NCBI GenBank assembly: GCA_937944055.1 | Contig: CALDZJ010000045.1 | Coordinates: 1-55,658, forward strand | DNA from: an uncultured Verrucomicrobiales bacterium | GTDB taxonomy: Bacteria > Verrucomicrobiota > Verrucomicrobiia > Verrucomicrobiales > Akkermansiaceae | Direction: 5' to 3' | DNA length: 55,658 nucleotides | Shown here: piece after piece, positions 15,952 to 24,092 of the stretch | How positions within the stretch are numbered: the stretch's first letter is position 1 | Layout of the letters: each line of letters starts with the position of its first letter | Made by a program: the position numbers and the translations under genes | Notes under the pieces: model-generated | The model's database searches: none | Told to the model about the DNA's origin: nothing | The model's input: the letters and a program-made list of their open reading frames with translations, nothing else

Positions 15952-18498
15952 TCACGCCCCCTCCCAATTATGCTTCGGGTAGCGTCCCGCCAGATCTTTC
16001 TTCATCTGCGCGAAGCCCCGCTCCCAAAACCCCGGCAAATCACTCGTAACCTGCCACGGCCGCTGATTCGGAGCCAAAATTTTCACCACCAACGGATGCC
16101 CATTTGCAATCACCGGCGTCTCCTTCACCCCATAAAGTCGCTGCACTTTCTCCTCACACCACGGCTCACTTCCCAGCGCATAAAGCACCCGCGTATTCAC
16201 TCCATTGATCAAGGTGATCTTCTCTGGCGCGAAGGATTCCACCGCCTGCTTCTGCGGAGCAGATAACCACTCGCTCAGCACTCGCCAAGGGTCCCGCTCC
16301 CGCACCTCTTTGAAAGTCGTCGCGCCCGCACAAATTTGCGCAATCGCCATCTCACGATCCCCCTCATCAAAGCCCGGCAACTCTAACTCCGGCATCGCCG
16401 CGCTCAAAAAAGCCAACCTCGCAATCCACTTCTCCACCTTCGCATCCCATTTTTTCAAAACCAACTCCCCCGCGATCACCCGCTCAGCCAGCAAGCCTCC
16501 CGCCAAATCTGCATCAACCTCCCCCCCTCGTTTCTCCTCCAATACCAAGCCTCGAAAACTCCGCTGCTTCACCGCCACCACCCGACGCACTCCCTCATCA
16601 AAAATCACATTCTCACTCTCCTGAATCTCCCCCGCCGGAATCCAAGACTCATCAATCTCCACCCCGCGCGAAAGAATCACCGTCCGTTCCCGCCCCTCCA
16701 CTTCCAAAATCTCCGCCGCCAGAAAAAGCGGCGACTGCCTCACCACCGACTTCGCATGCAGCTTCCCCCTTCGCCCACCCACCACATCGCAAACCACACT
16801 CCCCTGATCTCGACGCACCGCCAAGCGATCCCCAAACGCTCGTAACATCGCCTTCGCACAAGCCTCTCCCCTCTGCCGAAAATCCGGCTCCTTAATCCGC
16901 GCCCCGCGCTTCTGCATCAATCTCCCCAGCTGCTGAAAATTCTTCCACGTCTCCCGCGCCCCACGCGCTAAAACCCCCATCCCCTCACACTCCCTTGGCC
17001 GAAAATCAGCCTGCTTCGCCGACCACATCGCCAACCACTCCGCCGCAAAATCATTCTTCCATCCCGGCTCCCCTTCCAAAACATCCACCCACTTATTCCC
17101 ACGATCCCCCCGCTTAAAAATCCCCTCACCCTGAACCGCCGCCGCCACAAAAAGCACCTCACCTAGACAATCCACCCCCGCATGTACGAGAGACGCTAGA
17201 CGTGGATGCAAAGGCAGCCGAGACATCTCAGCCCCCGCCTCCGTCAATTCACCACCCTCCAATGCTCCCAACCAATGCAGCAAATCCTCCGCCTCTTCCT
17301 GCCGCGCTTTCTCCGGCGCATCCAACCACCGAAACTCCCCCACCTCACCCACGCCCAACTTCTTCAAAAACAAAACTGCTTCCGCCAAGTCCACTCGCCT
17401 CACTTCTGGCGTCTCAAATTCCGCCCGCCCCCGATGATCCGTCTCACTCCACAACCTCACACATTTTCCCGGCCCCGTCCGCCCTGCACGCCCCGCCCGC
17501 TGCTCAGCCGAGGCCCGCGCAATCTTCTCGATGCGCAATGAATCAAATCCCCGTGACACGTCATAACTCGACTGCCGCACCAAACCTGAATCCACCACCA
17601 CCTTCACCCCCTCAATCGTCACCGAAGTCTCCGCGACATTCGTCGATAAAATCACCCGCTTCGATCCATCGGCTTTGATCGCCGCCTGCTGCGCCGACGG
17701 GCTCAATGACGAATAAAGTGGCAAAATTTCCCAGCCCTTCATCGCCGAGGTATTTTCCAACAAACCGTGAGACTTCCGAATCTCATGCATCCCCGGCAAA
17801 AAAACCAAAATCCGATCTCCTCCCACGAGCTCCTTCGCCTCCACTTTCACCGCCGCCACTACCCGATCCCACACCTCCTCGTGCCGATTCATCCCCCTTC
17901 GCCCCACCGGCTTCCCACCACGATGCTCCACCTCCACCGGAAAAAGCCTCCCCCCTGTCTCCACCATCTCGCAAGGCTCCAGATACTCCCTCAAGCCCCC
18001 CTCCTCCAAAGTCGCCGACATCACCACCACTCGCAGATCCTCCCGCGAGCTTTCCTGTAACTCTAAAACCCGCGCCAAAGATAAATCAGAGGAAAGACGG
18101 CGCTCGTGAAACTCATCAAAAATCACCGCACCCACCCCTTCCAACTCCGGATCATCCAGCAACATTCGCTGCAAGACCCCATCCGTCACAAAGAGAATCT
18201 CCGTCTCCGGCCCCGCCTTACTCTCAAATCGAATCGCGTACCCCACCCCTTTTCCCAAAGGCGTCCCCAACTGCCGCGCCACAAATTCCGCCAGTAACCT
18301 CGCCGCCATTCGTCGTGGCTGCACCACAATCACCTGCCCCTCGACCTCTCCCCGCAGCATCGTCGGCACCGTCGTCGACTTACCAGAACCCGTTGGCGCC
18401 TTCAGCAAAAGTCGCCCCTGCTCCGCCCGCATCGCGGCCCGAATTTCCCCTTCCACCTCATGCACTGGCAACTTCACCCCTGCACAAAAACACCCCAC
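15952..18498 (-). CDS. hrpB: ATP-dependent helicase HrpB
   Basis: DExH-box helicase of the HrpA/HrpB group. 848 residues, usual length. Walker A APTGSGKST at residues 34-42, DEFH in motif II, SATL in motif III, and helicase C motif VI QRAGRAGRTGPG; then HA2 and the HrpB C-terminal domain, which ends with the family's typical PNQRPWQVTSDLPGFWERGF. The cellular role of HrpB is poorly known; RNA processing is assumed. It is convergent with the kinase gene and divergent from tatA. The coding strand is very G-rich, leaving the + strand C-rich. A GTG at 18477 is an alternative start closer to the family norm. Confidence 0.93.
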   Translation of the reverse strand: MGCFCAGVKLPVHEVEGEIRAAMRAEQGRLLLKAPTGSGKSTTVPTMLRGEVEGQVIVVQPRRMAARLLAEFVARQLGTPLGKGVGYAIRFESKAGPETEILFVTDGVLQRMLLDDPELEGVGAVIFDEFHERRLSSDLSLARVLELQESSREDLRVVVMSATLEEGGLREYLEPCEMVETGGRLFPVEVEHRGGKPVGRRGMNRHEEVWDRVVAAVKVEAKELVGGDRILVFLPGMHEIRKSHGLLENTSAMKGWEILPLYSSLSPSAQQAAIKADGSKRVILSTNVAETSVTIEGVKVVVDSGLVRQSSYDVSRGFDSLRIEKIARASAEQRAGRAGRTGPGKCVRLWSETDHRGRAEFETPEVRRVDLAEAVLFLKKLGVGEVGEFRWLDAPEKARQEEAEDLLHWLGALEGGELTEAGAEMSRLPLHPRLASLVHAGVDCLGEVLFVAAAVQGEGIFKRGDRGNKWVDVLEGEPGWKNDFAAEWLAMWSAKQADFRPRECEGMGVLARGARETWKNFQQLGRLMQKRGARIKEPDFRQRGEACAKAMLRAFGDRLAVRRDQGSVVCDVVGGRRGKLHAKSVVRQSPLFLAAEILEVEGRERTVILSRGVEIDESWIPAGEIQESENVIFDEGVRRVVAVKQRSFRGLVLEEKRGGEVDADLAGGLLAERVIAGELVLKKWDAKVEKWIARLAFLSAAMPELELPGFDEGDREMAIAQICAGATTFKEVRERDPWRVLSEWLSAPQKQAVESFAPEKITLINGVNTRVLYALGSEPWCEEKVQRLYGVKETPVIANGHPLVVKILAPNQRPWQVTSDLPGFWERGFAQMKKDLAGRYPKHNWEGA

Positions 18499-18592
18499 TG
18501 CTCAATTCGCACGTCAGATTTCTTGAAATGTCTCCGTCAGAAGCTCCGTTTCATCCCTTGCCTCCCTTCCTAATCCCAACTAACCTCCAGCC

Positions 18593-18841
18593 ATGATTTC
18601 AAATCTCGCCTTTCTCGGAACTCTTGGAACTCAAGAGATGGTCCTCATTTTCCTCATCTTGCTCCTTCTCTTCGGTGCCAAAAAACTCCCACAACTCGCA
18701 CGAGGAATCGGCAAAAGTGTCGGAGAATTTCGCAAAGCGCGTGAAGAATTCGAAGACGAAATCCGCAAAGGCGGTGAAGAAATCGACGCAGAAGAAGCCG
18801 TCACCAAGGCCGCCGGCACCGAAAGCCGCAAAGACTCATGA
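18593..18841 (+). CDS. tatA: Twin-arginine translocase subunit TatA/E
   Basis: 82 residues. One N-terminal membrane helix (EMVLIFLILLLLFGAKKLPQ) with the conserved FGAKKLPQLARGIGKS hinge and amphipathic helix, then an acidic C-terminal tail, exactly the TatA plan. TatA forms the pore for folded, cofactor-bearing proteins. tatC is not in the window. Its end overlaps the next gene's start by 4 bases (ATGA), so the two are coupled. Confidence 0.92.
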   Translation: MISNLAFLGTLGTQEMVLIFLILLLLFGAKKLPQLARGIGKSVGEFRKAREEFEDEIRKGGEEIDAEEAVTKAAGTESRKDS

Positions 18842-19965
18842 TCTCTCTCTCACAAGGCCTCCTTCAAAACGCTCCGCGGATCATTCTCGGGGCGTTTTTT
18901 CTAATCTCCTCCTGCCAAGAAGACTCCACTCCCGCCCCCCACATACCCGAAAAACCAGCAAAATCCACCAGCCCTCCCGCTCACGAAAGTAAAGAGGAGA
19001 CAAGCGAAGAGAACGGCGAAGAGAAAAGCGAAGAAACAAGCGCAGAGCCAGGGAAAGAAGAACCCCGCACCGCGCTCAGTGAGTCCGCTCCACTCAGTGA
19101 GCCCGCTCCACTCAATAAGGAATCTGCCTCTCAAGACATCCGCTTCCTCTCCTATAACCTCAAAAACTACCTCACGATGGACATCATCCGGAAAGGCGGA
19201 GTGAGGGAAAAACGGCCAAAAGACCCCACTGAAATCGCGGCCCTCATCGCCATCATCACTCACGAAAGACCATCCATCTTAGGCCTCTGCGAGATTGGCA
19301 CGCTCGCCGACCTCACCGATCTCCAGTCCCGCTTAAAAGATGCGGGCATTGACCTCCCCCACCGCATCCACGCTGGCGGCTTCGACCAAGTCCGCCGCCT
19401 CGCCATCCTCTCCGCCTACCCCATTCTCGAAAACCGCTCAGAAGAGATTTTGCCCTTCCAGATTGGCGACTTCGAGCGCCACATGGGGCGCGGCATCCTA
19501 AGCGCCCTCATCGACCTCCCCAGCGGCCCCACCCACTTCATCGGCCTTCACCTCAAGTCAAAACGGCCCATTAAAGACATGGACCAAGCCCAAATCCGCC
19601 TCAATGAAGCCCGCCTCGCCAAAGCCCACTGTGACGCCATTCTCGCCGCCCATCCCGCCGCACGCTTAGTACTCTACGGGGACATCAATGACACCCGCAG
19701 AACGCCCCCTATCTCTACCCTAATGGGCCGCTCCAACTCTAAAACACACCTCAGTGACATCTTCGTAAAAGACTCCCGCGGCCACCTCTGGACTCACTAT
19801 TGGTCCTATCAACAACAGTACGCCCGCTTCGACTACGTCTTCACCTCCCGCTCCCTCATCCCAGAAATTGACATGGAAAACTCCTACATCAGCGATCACG
19901 CGCGCTGGGAAGAAGCCTCAGATCATCGCCCCATCATGGTCACCTTTAAAGGGCCCGCAAAATAA
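18838..19965 (+). CDS. Exo/endonuclease/phosphatase-family lipoprotein
   Basis: 375 residues. The signal peptide ends FLISSC, a lipobox. Residues about 30-100 are a low-complexity Glu/Ser/Lys/Pro linker, then the EEP fold: FLSYNLKN (metal-site Asn), LGLCEIG (Glu), GLHLKSKR, LYGDINDT (Asp/Asn), and SDHRPIMV (catalytic Asp-His). All metal and catalytic residues are present, so it is probably an active membrane-anchored phosphodiesterase or nuclease. Substrate cannot be told from sequence. Coupling with tatA is by a 4-base overlap. An 18-bp tandem duplication lies in the linker. Confidence 0.85.
   Translation: MISLSQGLLQNAPRIILGAFFLISSCQEDSTPAPHIPEKPAKSTSPPAHESKEETSEENGEEKSEETSAEPGKEEPRTALSESAPLSEPAPLNKESASQDIRFLSYNLKNYLTMDIIRKGGVREKRPKDPTEIAALIAIITHERPSILGLCEIGTLADLTDLQSRLKDAGIDLPHRIHAGGFDQVRRLAILSAYPILENRSEEILPFQIGDFERHMGRGILSALIDLPSGPTHFIGLHLKSKRPIKDMDQAQIRLNEARLAKAHCDAILAAHPAARLVLYGDINDTRRTPPISTLMGRSNSKTHLSDIFVKDSRGHLWTHYWSYQQQYARFDYVFTSRSLIPEIDMENSYISDHARWEEASDHRPIMVTFKGPAK
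19075..19110 (+). repeat. 18-bp tandem repeat inside the lipoprotein linker
   Basis: Two copies of CTCAGTGAGYCCGCTCCA differ at one base and encode a repeated LSE[SP]AP in the flexible linker. The unit is a multiple of three, so the frame is kept. Confidence 0.8.
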
Positions 19966-20072
19966 GCTCATTTTTCCGGGAATAAATAAGTTCGGGCACA
20001 TTTTCCCGCTTATGCTAAGCTCCTCAAATGGCGCGGAAATAATTCCACTCACGCCACAAACGAAAAAAAACA

Positions 20073-20408
20073 ATGAAAACCAAAATCACCATGATTGCTG
20101 CCTTCGCAGTTCTCTCTGCAGGTGCCATGGCCGCTCCCGGAGCTGCCGGCATCACACAGACTGCTGAAGTTGTCGCTGCCGATGAAAAAACCGTCACCCT
20201 CGTCGTCTCAGGCCTCGTTTGAGCGGGCGGATGCTCAAGAAAAGTGCAGGCTGCACTTAAAAGCGTTAAAGGAGTCTCGAAAGTCGTTGTCGGAAAAAAA
20301 TCCGGAACCAGCGCAGACACCACCGTCACTGCTAATAGCTCCGTAAAAGTCGGAGACATGATCGCAGCCCTTAAGGAAAAAGGCTTCGGTGCCAAAGTAA
20401 AAGGCTAA
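20073..20408 (+). CDS. Probable selenoprotein: secreted heavy-metal-associated (HMA) domain with in-frame UGA
   Basis: Read through a TGA at 20220-20222 (codon 50), the frame gives a 111-residue protein that ends in a normal TAA. Residues 1-20 are a signal peptide (VLSAGAMAA). The rest is MerP/HMA-like: TVTLVVSGLV, then UGA, then AGGCSRKVQAALKSVKGVSK and a final helix KVGDMIAALKEKGFGAKV. The UGA falls on the first Cys of the HMA metal motif in its C-x-x-G-C variant. A 7-bp hairpin with a GGC loop starts 19 bases after the UGA, the place of a bacterial SECIS. Both halves belong to one domain, and a strong terminator follows. The alternative is a nonsense mutation or a sequencing error at TGC/TGT. 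Confidence 0.7.
20242..20258 (+). promoter_or_regulatory. Candidate bacterial SECIS hairpin
   Basis: AAGTGCA and TGCACTT pair perfectly over 7 bp around the loop GGC. The apical G lies 27 bases after the in-frame UGA, within the window where bacterial SECIS loops beginning with G are found. The sequence is also coding, as bacterial SECIS elements are. Confidence 0.55.
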
Positions 20409-20453
20409 CAGACGAAGAGGCTTCACAGCCAAAAAATCTTAGAATAATTTAAC

Positions 20454-20491
20454 AAGCCCCCACCCTGCCCACGCAGAGTGGGGGCTTTTTT
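20454..20491 (+). terminator. Rho-independent terminator after the HMA protein gene
   Basis: AGCCCCCAC pairs with GTGGGGGCT over 9 bp and is followed by six T. It lies 46 bases past the TAA stop. Confidence 0.88.
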
Positions 20492-20584
20492 CATCCCACT
20501 CCTCCCCACCTCCACTTACCCAAAAGAAGGCCTCCCTCTAAAAAAAGAGTTCAGAATTTTCCTCCACCCCCTTAAACCCCAGCC

Positions 20585-21730
20585 ATGCCTCACACCATCA
20601 CAGTTCTCCCGGGCGACGGAATCGGACCAGAAGTCATGGACCTCGCCCTCCATGTCCTAGACGCCGCCGCCGCAAAATTCGACTTCCAAATCTCCCGCTC
20701 CACCCACCTCGTCGGCGGTGCCGCACTAGATGCCACCCAGAACGAGACCCCGCTGCCACAAGAAACCATCGCCGCTTCTGAACAGGCCGATGCCATCCTC
20801 TTCGGCTCCGTCGGCGGCCCAAAATGGGAAAATTTACCCCCAGACATCCAACCTGAACGCGGCGCTCTCCTCCCCCTCCGCAAGCACTTCGGCCTCTTCG
20901 CCAACCTGCGCCCCGGCTCTTGTCACCCCTCCCTCACCCACGCCTCTCCCGTAAAAAACGAACTCATCCCAAATGGCTTTGATGTTCTCTGCGTCCGTGA
21001 ACTCACCGGCGGGATTTACTTTGGCACTCCCAAAGGCCGTGAAGAACGCAATGGCGAGCCCGTCGCCTTCGACACGATGGTTTATAAAAAATCGGAAATT
21101 GAAAACATCCTCCACGTCGCCTTCAAAGCCGCCCAAGGCCGTGATAAACGCCTCACCTCGGTTGACAAAGCGAACGTCCTCGCCACCTCCGTCCTCTGGC
21201 GTGAAACCGCAAACGAAATCGCCGCGCAATACCCTGACGTCACAATGGATCACCTCTACGTGGACAACGCCGCCATGCAACTCGTAAAGCGCCCAGACTC
21301 CTTCGACGTGATCGTCACTGAAAACCTCTTCGGCGACATCCTCTCCGATGAAATGGCCATGATCTCCGGCTCCCTCGGCATGCTCCCTTCCGCCAGCCTC
21401 GGCAACATGAAAGATGATGGCCTCTACTTTGGCATGTATGAGCCCTCCGGCGGCTCCGCACCAGACATCGCCGGAAAAGGCATCGCCAACCCGATCGCAC
21501 AAATCCTCTCCGTCTCAATGATGCTGCGCTACTCCCTCGGAGAAACTGCCGCCGCAGACGCCATCGATCACGCCGTCCAAGCCACCATCGACTCCGGACT
21601 CCGCACCGGCGACCTCTTCACCGGCGCAGAAGGAGAAAGCAAGGTCAACACGATCGAAATGGGCACCGCCATCTTAGCCCATCTCGACAAGGTTAGCCCA
21701 TCTCGACAAGGCCCCCTAAGCCCTCGCTAA
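20585..21730 (+). CDS. leuB: 3-isopropylmalate dehydrogenase
   Basis: Oxidises and decarboxylates 3-isopropylmalate in leucine synthesis, NAD-dependent. 381 residues, slightly long. [14 protein letters not shown] at the start, [41 protein letters not shown], and [20 protein letters not shown] (the isocitrate/isopropylmalate dehydrogenase signature with metal-binding Asp) are all present. The C-terminus is altered: a 19-bp tandem duplication at 21674-21711 shifts the frame after LDK, replacing a short end (LDKAP) with 10 or so extra residues. Activity is probably unaffected. No leuA, leuC or leuD is nearby. Confidence 0.96.
   Translation: MPHTITVLPGDGIGPEVMDLALHVLDAAAAKFDFQISRSTHLVGGAALDATQNETPLPQETIAASEQADAILFGSVGGPKWENLPPDIQPERGALLPLRKHFGLFANLRPGSCHPSLTHASPVKNELIPNGFDVLCVRELTGGIYFGTPKGREERNGEPVAFDTMVYKKSEIENILHVAFKAAQGRDKRLTSVDKANVLATSVLWRETANEIAAQYPDVTMDHLYVDNAAMQLVKRPDSFDVIVTENLFGDILSDEMAMISGSLGMLPSASLGNMKDDGLYFGMYEPSGGSAPDIAGKGIANPIAQILSVSMMLRYSLGETAAADAIDHAVQATIDSGLRTGDLFTGAEGESKVNTIEMGTAILAHLDKVSPSRQGPLSPR
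21674..21711 (+). repeat. 19-bp tandem duplication at the leuB 3' end
   Basis: TTAGCCCATCTCGACAAGG occurs twice without any gap or mismatch. The unit is not a multiple of three, so the second copy is read in another frame. Deleting one copy would bring a TAA directly after AAGGCCCCC. Confidence 0.95.
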
Positions 21731-21770
21731 AAAAAAGACCCCAGAAAAAACACCCTCACCTTAAAGCAGA

Positions 21771-21799
21771 CCCGCCATCGAAAGATGCGCGGGTTTTTT
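21771..21799 (+). terminator. Rho-independent terminator after leuB
   Basis: CCCGC-CATC pairs with GATG-GCGGG around a GAAA tetraloop, with one bulged base, followed by six T. Confidence 0.8.
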
Positions 21800-21822
21800 C
21801 TCCCCCCCCCCCTCAGCACAAA

Positions 21823-22470
21823 TCACCTCCCCCCGATCCAAGCGATCGCCCCCGGGATGATCCGGCGCCACGCCATCGCACGGACCAGACTCGCCAGCGT
21901 CTCCCCCTCAGATTGTCGAGCCACCAGAGCCGTCTCCTCTAACATCTCCCCCACCGTCTTTGCCGCAGCCCTCTCCACCGGAAGCGTGAACCATAAAAAA
22001 AGCGTCGCCATCCCCAAAATCGCCGCAATCAGAGACAATGCAAAAGAAGCCGAAAGCCGCCCCATCACCATCGCAAAAAACATCACAATCGTCGTAAAGG
22101 CCGGCATCGCAGAACCAAATTTCACCGCCCACGTCCGCCAGCCGACCACCTTCGCCTGCTGACGCGCCATCAAGACCATCCCCGCCAAAAGCCCAGCCTC
22201 CGCCACATCACGCGCTCGCCGTGACTCCGCCAAGCCGGGAGAAAGCACCAAACGCTCCGGCCCCAGCACCAAGAAAGGGCGCGATTTCACCTGTAAATCC
22301 ACCCCCTCAGCTCGCCCCTTTTTAAAAATCCGCTCCACAAACTCCGCCCCCGTCAGAGACAACTCAGCCCCCCCATCCCTCCGCAGCAAACGATCACAAA
22401 AAAACTTGCGAGCCATAAAGGCCGCAAAAACCGGAACCAAGCCCAAAAGGAGAAGAAATTTCACGATCAT
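21823..22470 (-). CDS. YugP-family membrane protein lacking the zinc-protease motif
   Basis: 215 residues with an N-terminal membrane helix and two more near residues 125-165. Its order matches the YugP/zinc metallopeptidase membrane family: a short SLTGAEFVERIFKKG start, a small strand region, a central helix after a run of Ser/Arg, two adjacent membrane helices, then FTLPVERAAAKTVGEML, the family's TLPVE motif, and a final helical pair. However the catalytic HEVGH of active members is replaced by a hydrophobic GLLAGMVLM stretch with no HExxH anywhere. It is therefore probably a non-catalytic paralogue. It is convergent with leuB and divergent from the OmpA-family gene. Confidence 0.65.
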   Translation of the reverse strand: MIVKFLLLLGLVPVFAAFMARKFFCDRLLRRDGGAELSLTGAEFVERIFKKGRAEGVDLQVKSRPFLVLGPERLVLSPGLAESRRARDVAEAGLLAGMVLMARQQAKVVGWRTWAVKFGSAMPAFTTIVMFFAMVMGRLSASFALSLIAAILGMATLFLWFTLPVERAAAKTVGEMLEETALVARQSEGETLASLVRAMAWRRIIPGAIAWIGGR

Positions 22471-22569
22471 TGATTGCCAAGACTCTCTCTTTTAATCCCT
22501 CACTTTTGAATTTCATTTTTCGTCTTTTTATCCAGACTCCGCCCCCACACCTCAAAAACACCTTACCTT

Positions 22570-23721
22570 ATGGCACAAGAATCAACAGATCAGCAGCCCC
22601 AGCCTCAAGTCACCCCTGCATCGAATCAAAACCTCATCGTAGGCATCATCATGGGCGCCGTCGTTCTCCTCTTACTCCTGCTCGTCATCAGCCAGCAGTT
22701 TAACAAGAACAGTCTGCCAAAAGAAAACAAAGAACTCGCTCAACTTAAGCAAGACATCAGCGAGAGAGAAGCCCGCTCAGAGGCTCTCCGCTACTCCGGA
22801 ATCGGCGGAATCTCTCAAAACCCCGATGCCCTCATCTCCCAAATCAAATCAGACACTGACGCCCTAGGCCGCCTCCTAAATGCCAGCGCCAGTGACGCCG
22901 CCATGCTCCGCACCGCTCAGGATAACGCCGCCGCCATGAGCCGCCGTAACACCGACCTCCAAAACCAACTCCGCCAATACCAAGCTGCCGCCTCCCGCGT
23001 CGCTGGACTAGAATCCGAGCTCGCCAATCTCCGCCAAGCCCTCGCTGGCTCAGTCGATAAAAGCTCCGCCGACTCACTGCGCGAGCAACTCTCCCTCGCC
23101 CGCCTAGAGCGCGACCGCCTCCAAAACGAGCTCGCCCAGCTCCGCAACAGCCAAGGCAACATGGTCGACCGGAACACCCACGCCCTCACCCTCGCCGAGG
23201 TCCAAGAACTCCGTGATGCGAACGCCTCCCTCCGCGCCGAAAATCAACGCCTCCTCGCAGACAGCGCAGGGAACAAGCTCTTCGTCACCAAAGATAACCT
23301 CTCCCCGCGCGCCGTCGCCCTCTACCGCGAATTAAAACGGATTGAGGCAGAGGACTACCGCGCCCGCCCCCAGACCTACAACCGCATCGACTCACAGCTC
23401 AACGCCAGCGTCGGCGGCTCCGTCACCTTCTCCACCGGAAAAGCAAACATCGCCCGCGAACATGAAGCCCGCCTTAAAGATATGGCCCTTGCCGCTCCAG
23501 AGAACTCCTTCTTCCTCGTCGTAGGATACGCCTCCCCATCTGGCGACTCCATGTCGAACCAAGAACTCTCCTCCCAGCGCGCCACCCGCGTCGCCTCCAT
23601 GGTCAACTACCTTAAAAAGAAAGGCCAAGCTGTCCAAGCCGTCTACCTCGGCGAAGGAAACCGCTTCGGCCCCAAAGACGGCCCCAACCAAGTCTGCGAA
23701 GTCTGGGAAATCCGCCCCTAA
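22570..23721 (+). CDS. OmpA-family protein with N-terminal membrane anchor and coiled coil
   Basis: 383 residues. A hydrophilic Gln-rich start, one membrane helix at about residues 22-42, a long coiled coil (about 55-245; repeated Leu/Gln/Arg/Glu), then a C-terminal OmpA/MotB-like peptidoglycan-binding domain: VTFSTGKANIAREHEARLKD, FLVVGYASPSGDS, and NQELSSQRATRVASMVNYLK, which contains the usual Asn/Arg contact motif. It should sit in the inner membrane and span the periplasm to the cell wall, like MotB or TolR-type proteins, but no motA or tolQ partner is adjacent. The + strand is strongly C-rich here. Confidence 0.85.
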   Translation: MAQESTDQQPQPQVTPASNQNLIVGIIMGAVVLLLLLLVISQQFNKNSLPKENKELAQLKQDISEREARSEALRYSGIGGISQNPDALISQIKSDTDALGRLLNASASDAAMLRTAQDNAAAMSRRNTDLQNQLRQYQAAASRVAGLESELANLRQALAGSVDKSSADSLREQLSLARLERDRLQNELAQLRNSQGNMVDRNTHALTLAEVQELRDANASLRAENQRLLADSAGNKLFVTKDNLSPRAVALYRELKRIEAEDYRARPQTYNRIDSQLNASVGGSVTFSTGKANIAREHEARLKDMALAAPENSFFLVVGYASPSGDSMSNQELSSQRATRVASMVNYLKKKGQAVQAVYLGEGNRFGPKDGPNQVCEVWEIRP

Positions 23722-23729
23722 GCTCAAAA

Positions 23730-23770
23730 CGCTCCCACCAAAAATCGAACCTAGATCTAAGGTTTAGGAA
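23730..23770 (-). repeat. Partial copy of the tRNA-Arg gene (3' half)
   Basis: 41 bases match 23903-23943 inside the tRNA-Arg gene at 38 positions, including an unbroken 28-base stretch. They cover the acceptor 3' strand, T arm, variable loop and 3' half of the anticodon arm. The two copies are direct repeats 173 bases apart, as left by site-specific integration or a small duplication. The 132-bp spacer contains three short hairpins (GCGAAG/CTTCGC, GCCTGTC/GACAGGC, AACCC/GGGTT) and no gene. Confidence 0.85.
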
Positions 23771-23899
23771 TGCCACCCGCGAAGTCTCTTCGCGCAACAT
23801 CAGCGTGAGCAACGCGAACCACTCCGCATGGCCTGTCTTGACAGGCAAACCCGTTCAGGGTTTCCCATCACCACCCAAAATCCGAGAAACATTAGACAG

Positions 23900-23974
23900 T
23901 GGCGCTCCGACCAGGAATCGAACCTAGATCTAAGGTTTAGGAAACCCTTGTTCTATCCGTTGAACTACCGGAGC
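23900..23974 (-). tRNA. tRNA-Arg (CCU) with encoded CCA
   Basis: 75 bases fold as a cloverleaf. The acceptor stem GCTCCGG pairs with the opposite strand ending TCGGAGC (last pair G-U), the discriminator is G, CCA is encoded, and the anticodon loop is UUCCUAA, so the anticodon is CCU reading AGG. A partial direct copy of its 3' half lies 130 bases away at 23730-23770. Confidence 0.95.
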
Positions 23975-24092
23975 GGTTCACAGGAAATACCCTGTCAGAT
24001 TAAAAAGCGCAAGCCGTGGTTACTAGCACTTTACCGTTCACCCCCGCAGCTTACAACTTGTATGGCCCTTCATTCCTGATACCCTGCTCGCT

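Noticed and set aside
17706-18596. Long Pro/Ser-rich frame on the plus strand opposite hrpB
   Set aside because: Extreme Pro/Ser/His bias is the mirror of a G-rich coding strand; hrpB on the other strand is well supported.
20073-20222. Treating the 49-codon frame up to TGA as a complete small secreted protein
   Set aside because: It would end inside the first strand of the HMA fold, and the remaining sequence completes that fold in the same frame.
23828-24079. Open frame across tRNA-Arg on the plus strand
   Set aside because: Antisense translation of a tRNA gene (the QESNLDLRFRKPLFYPLNYR pattern).
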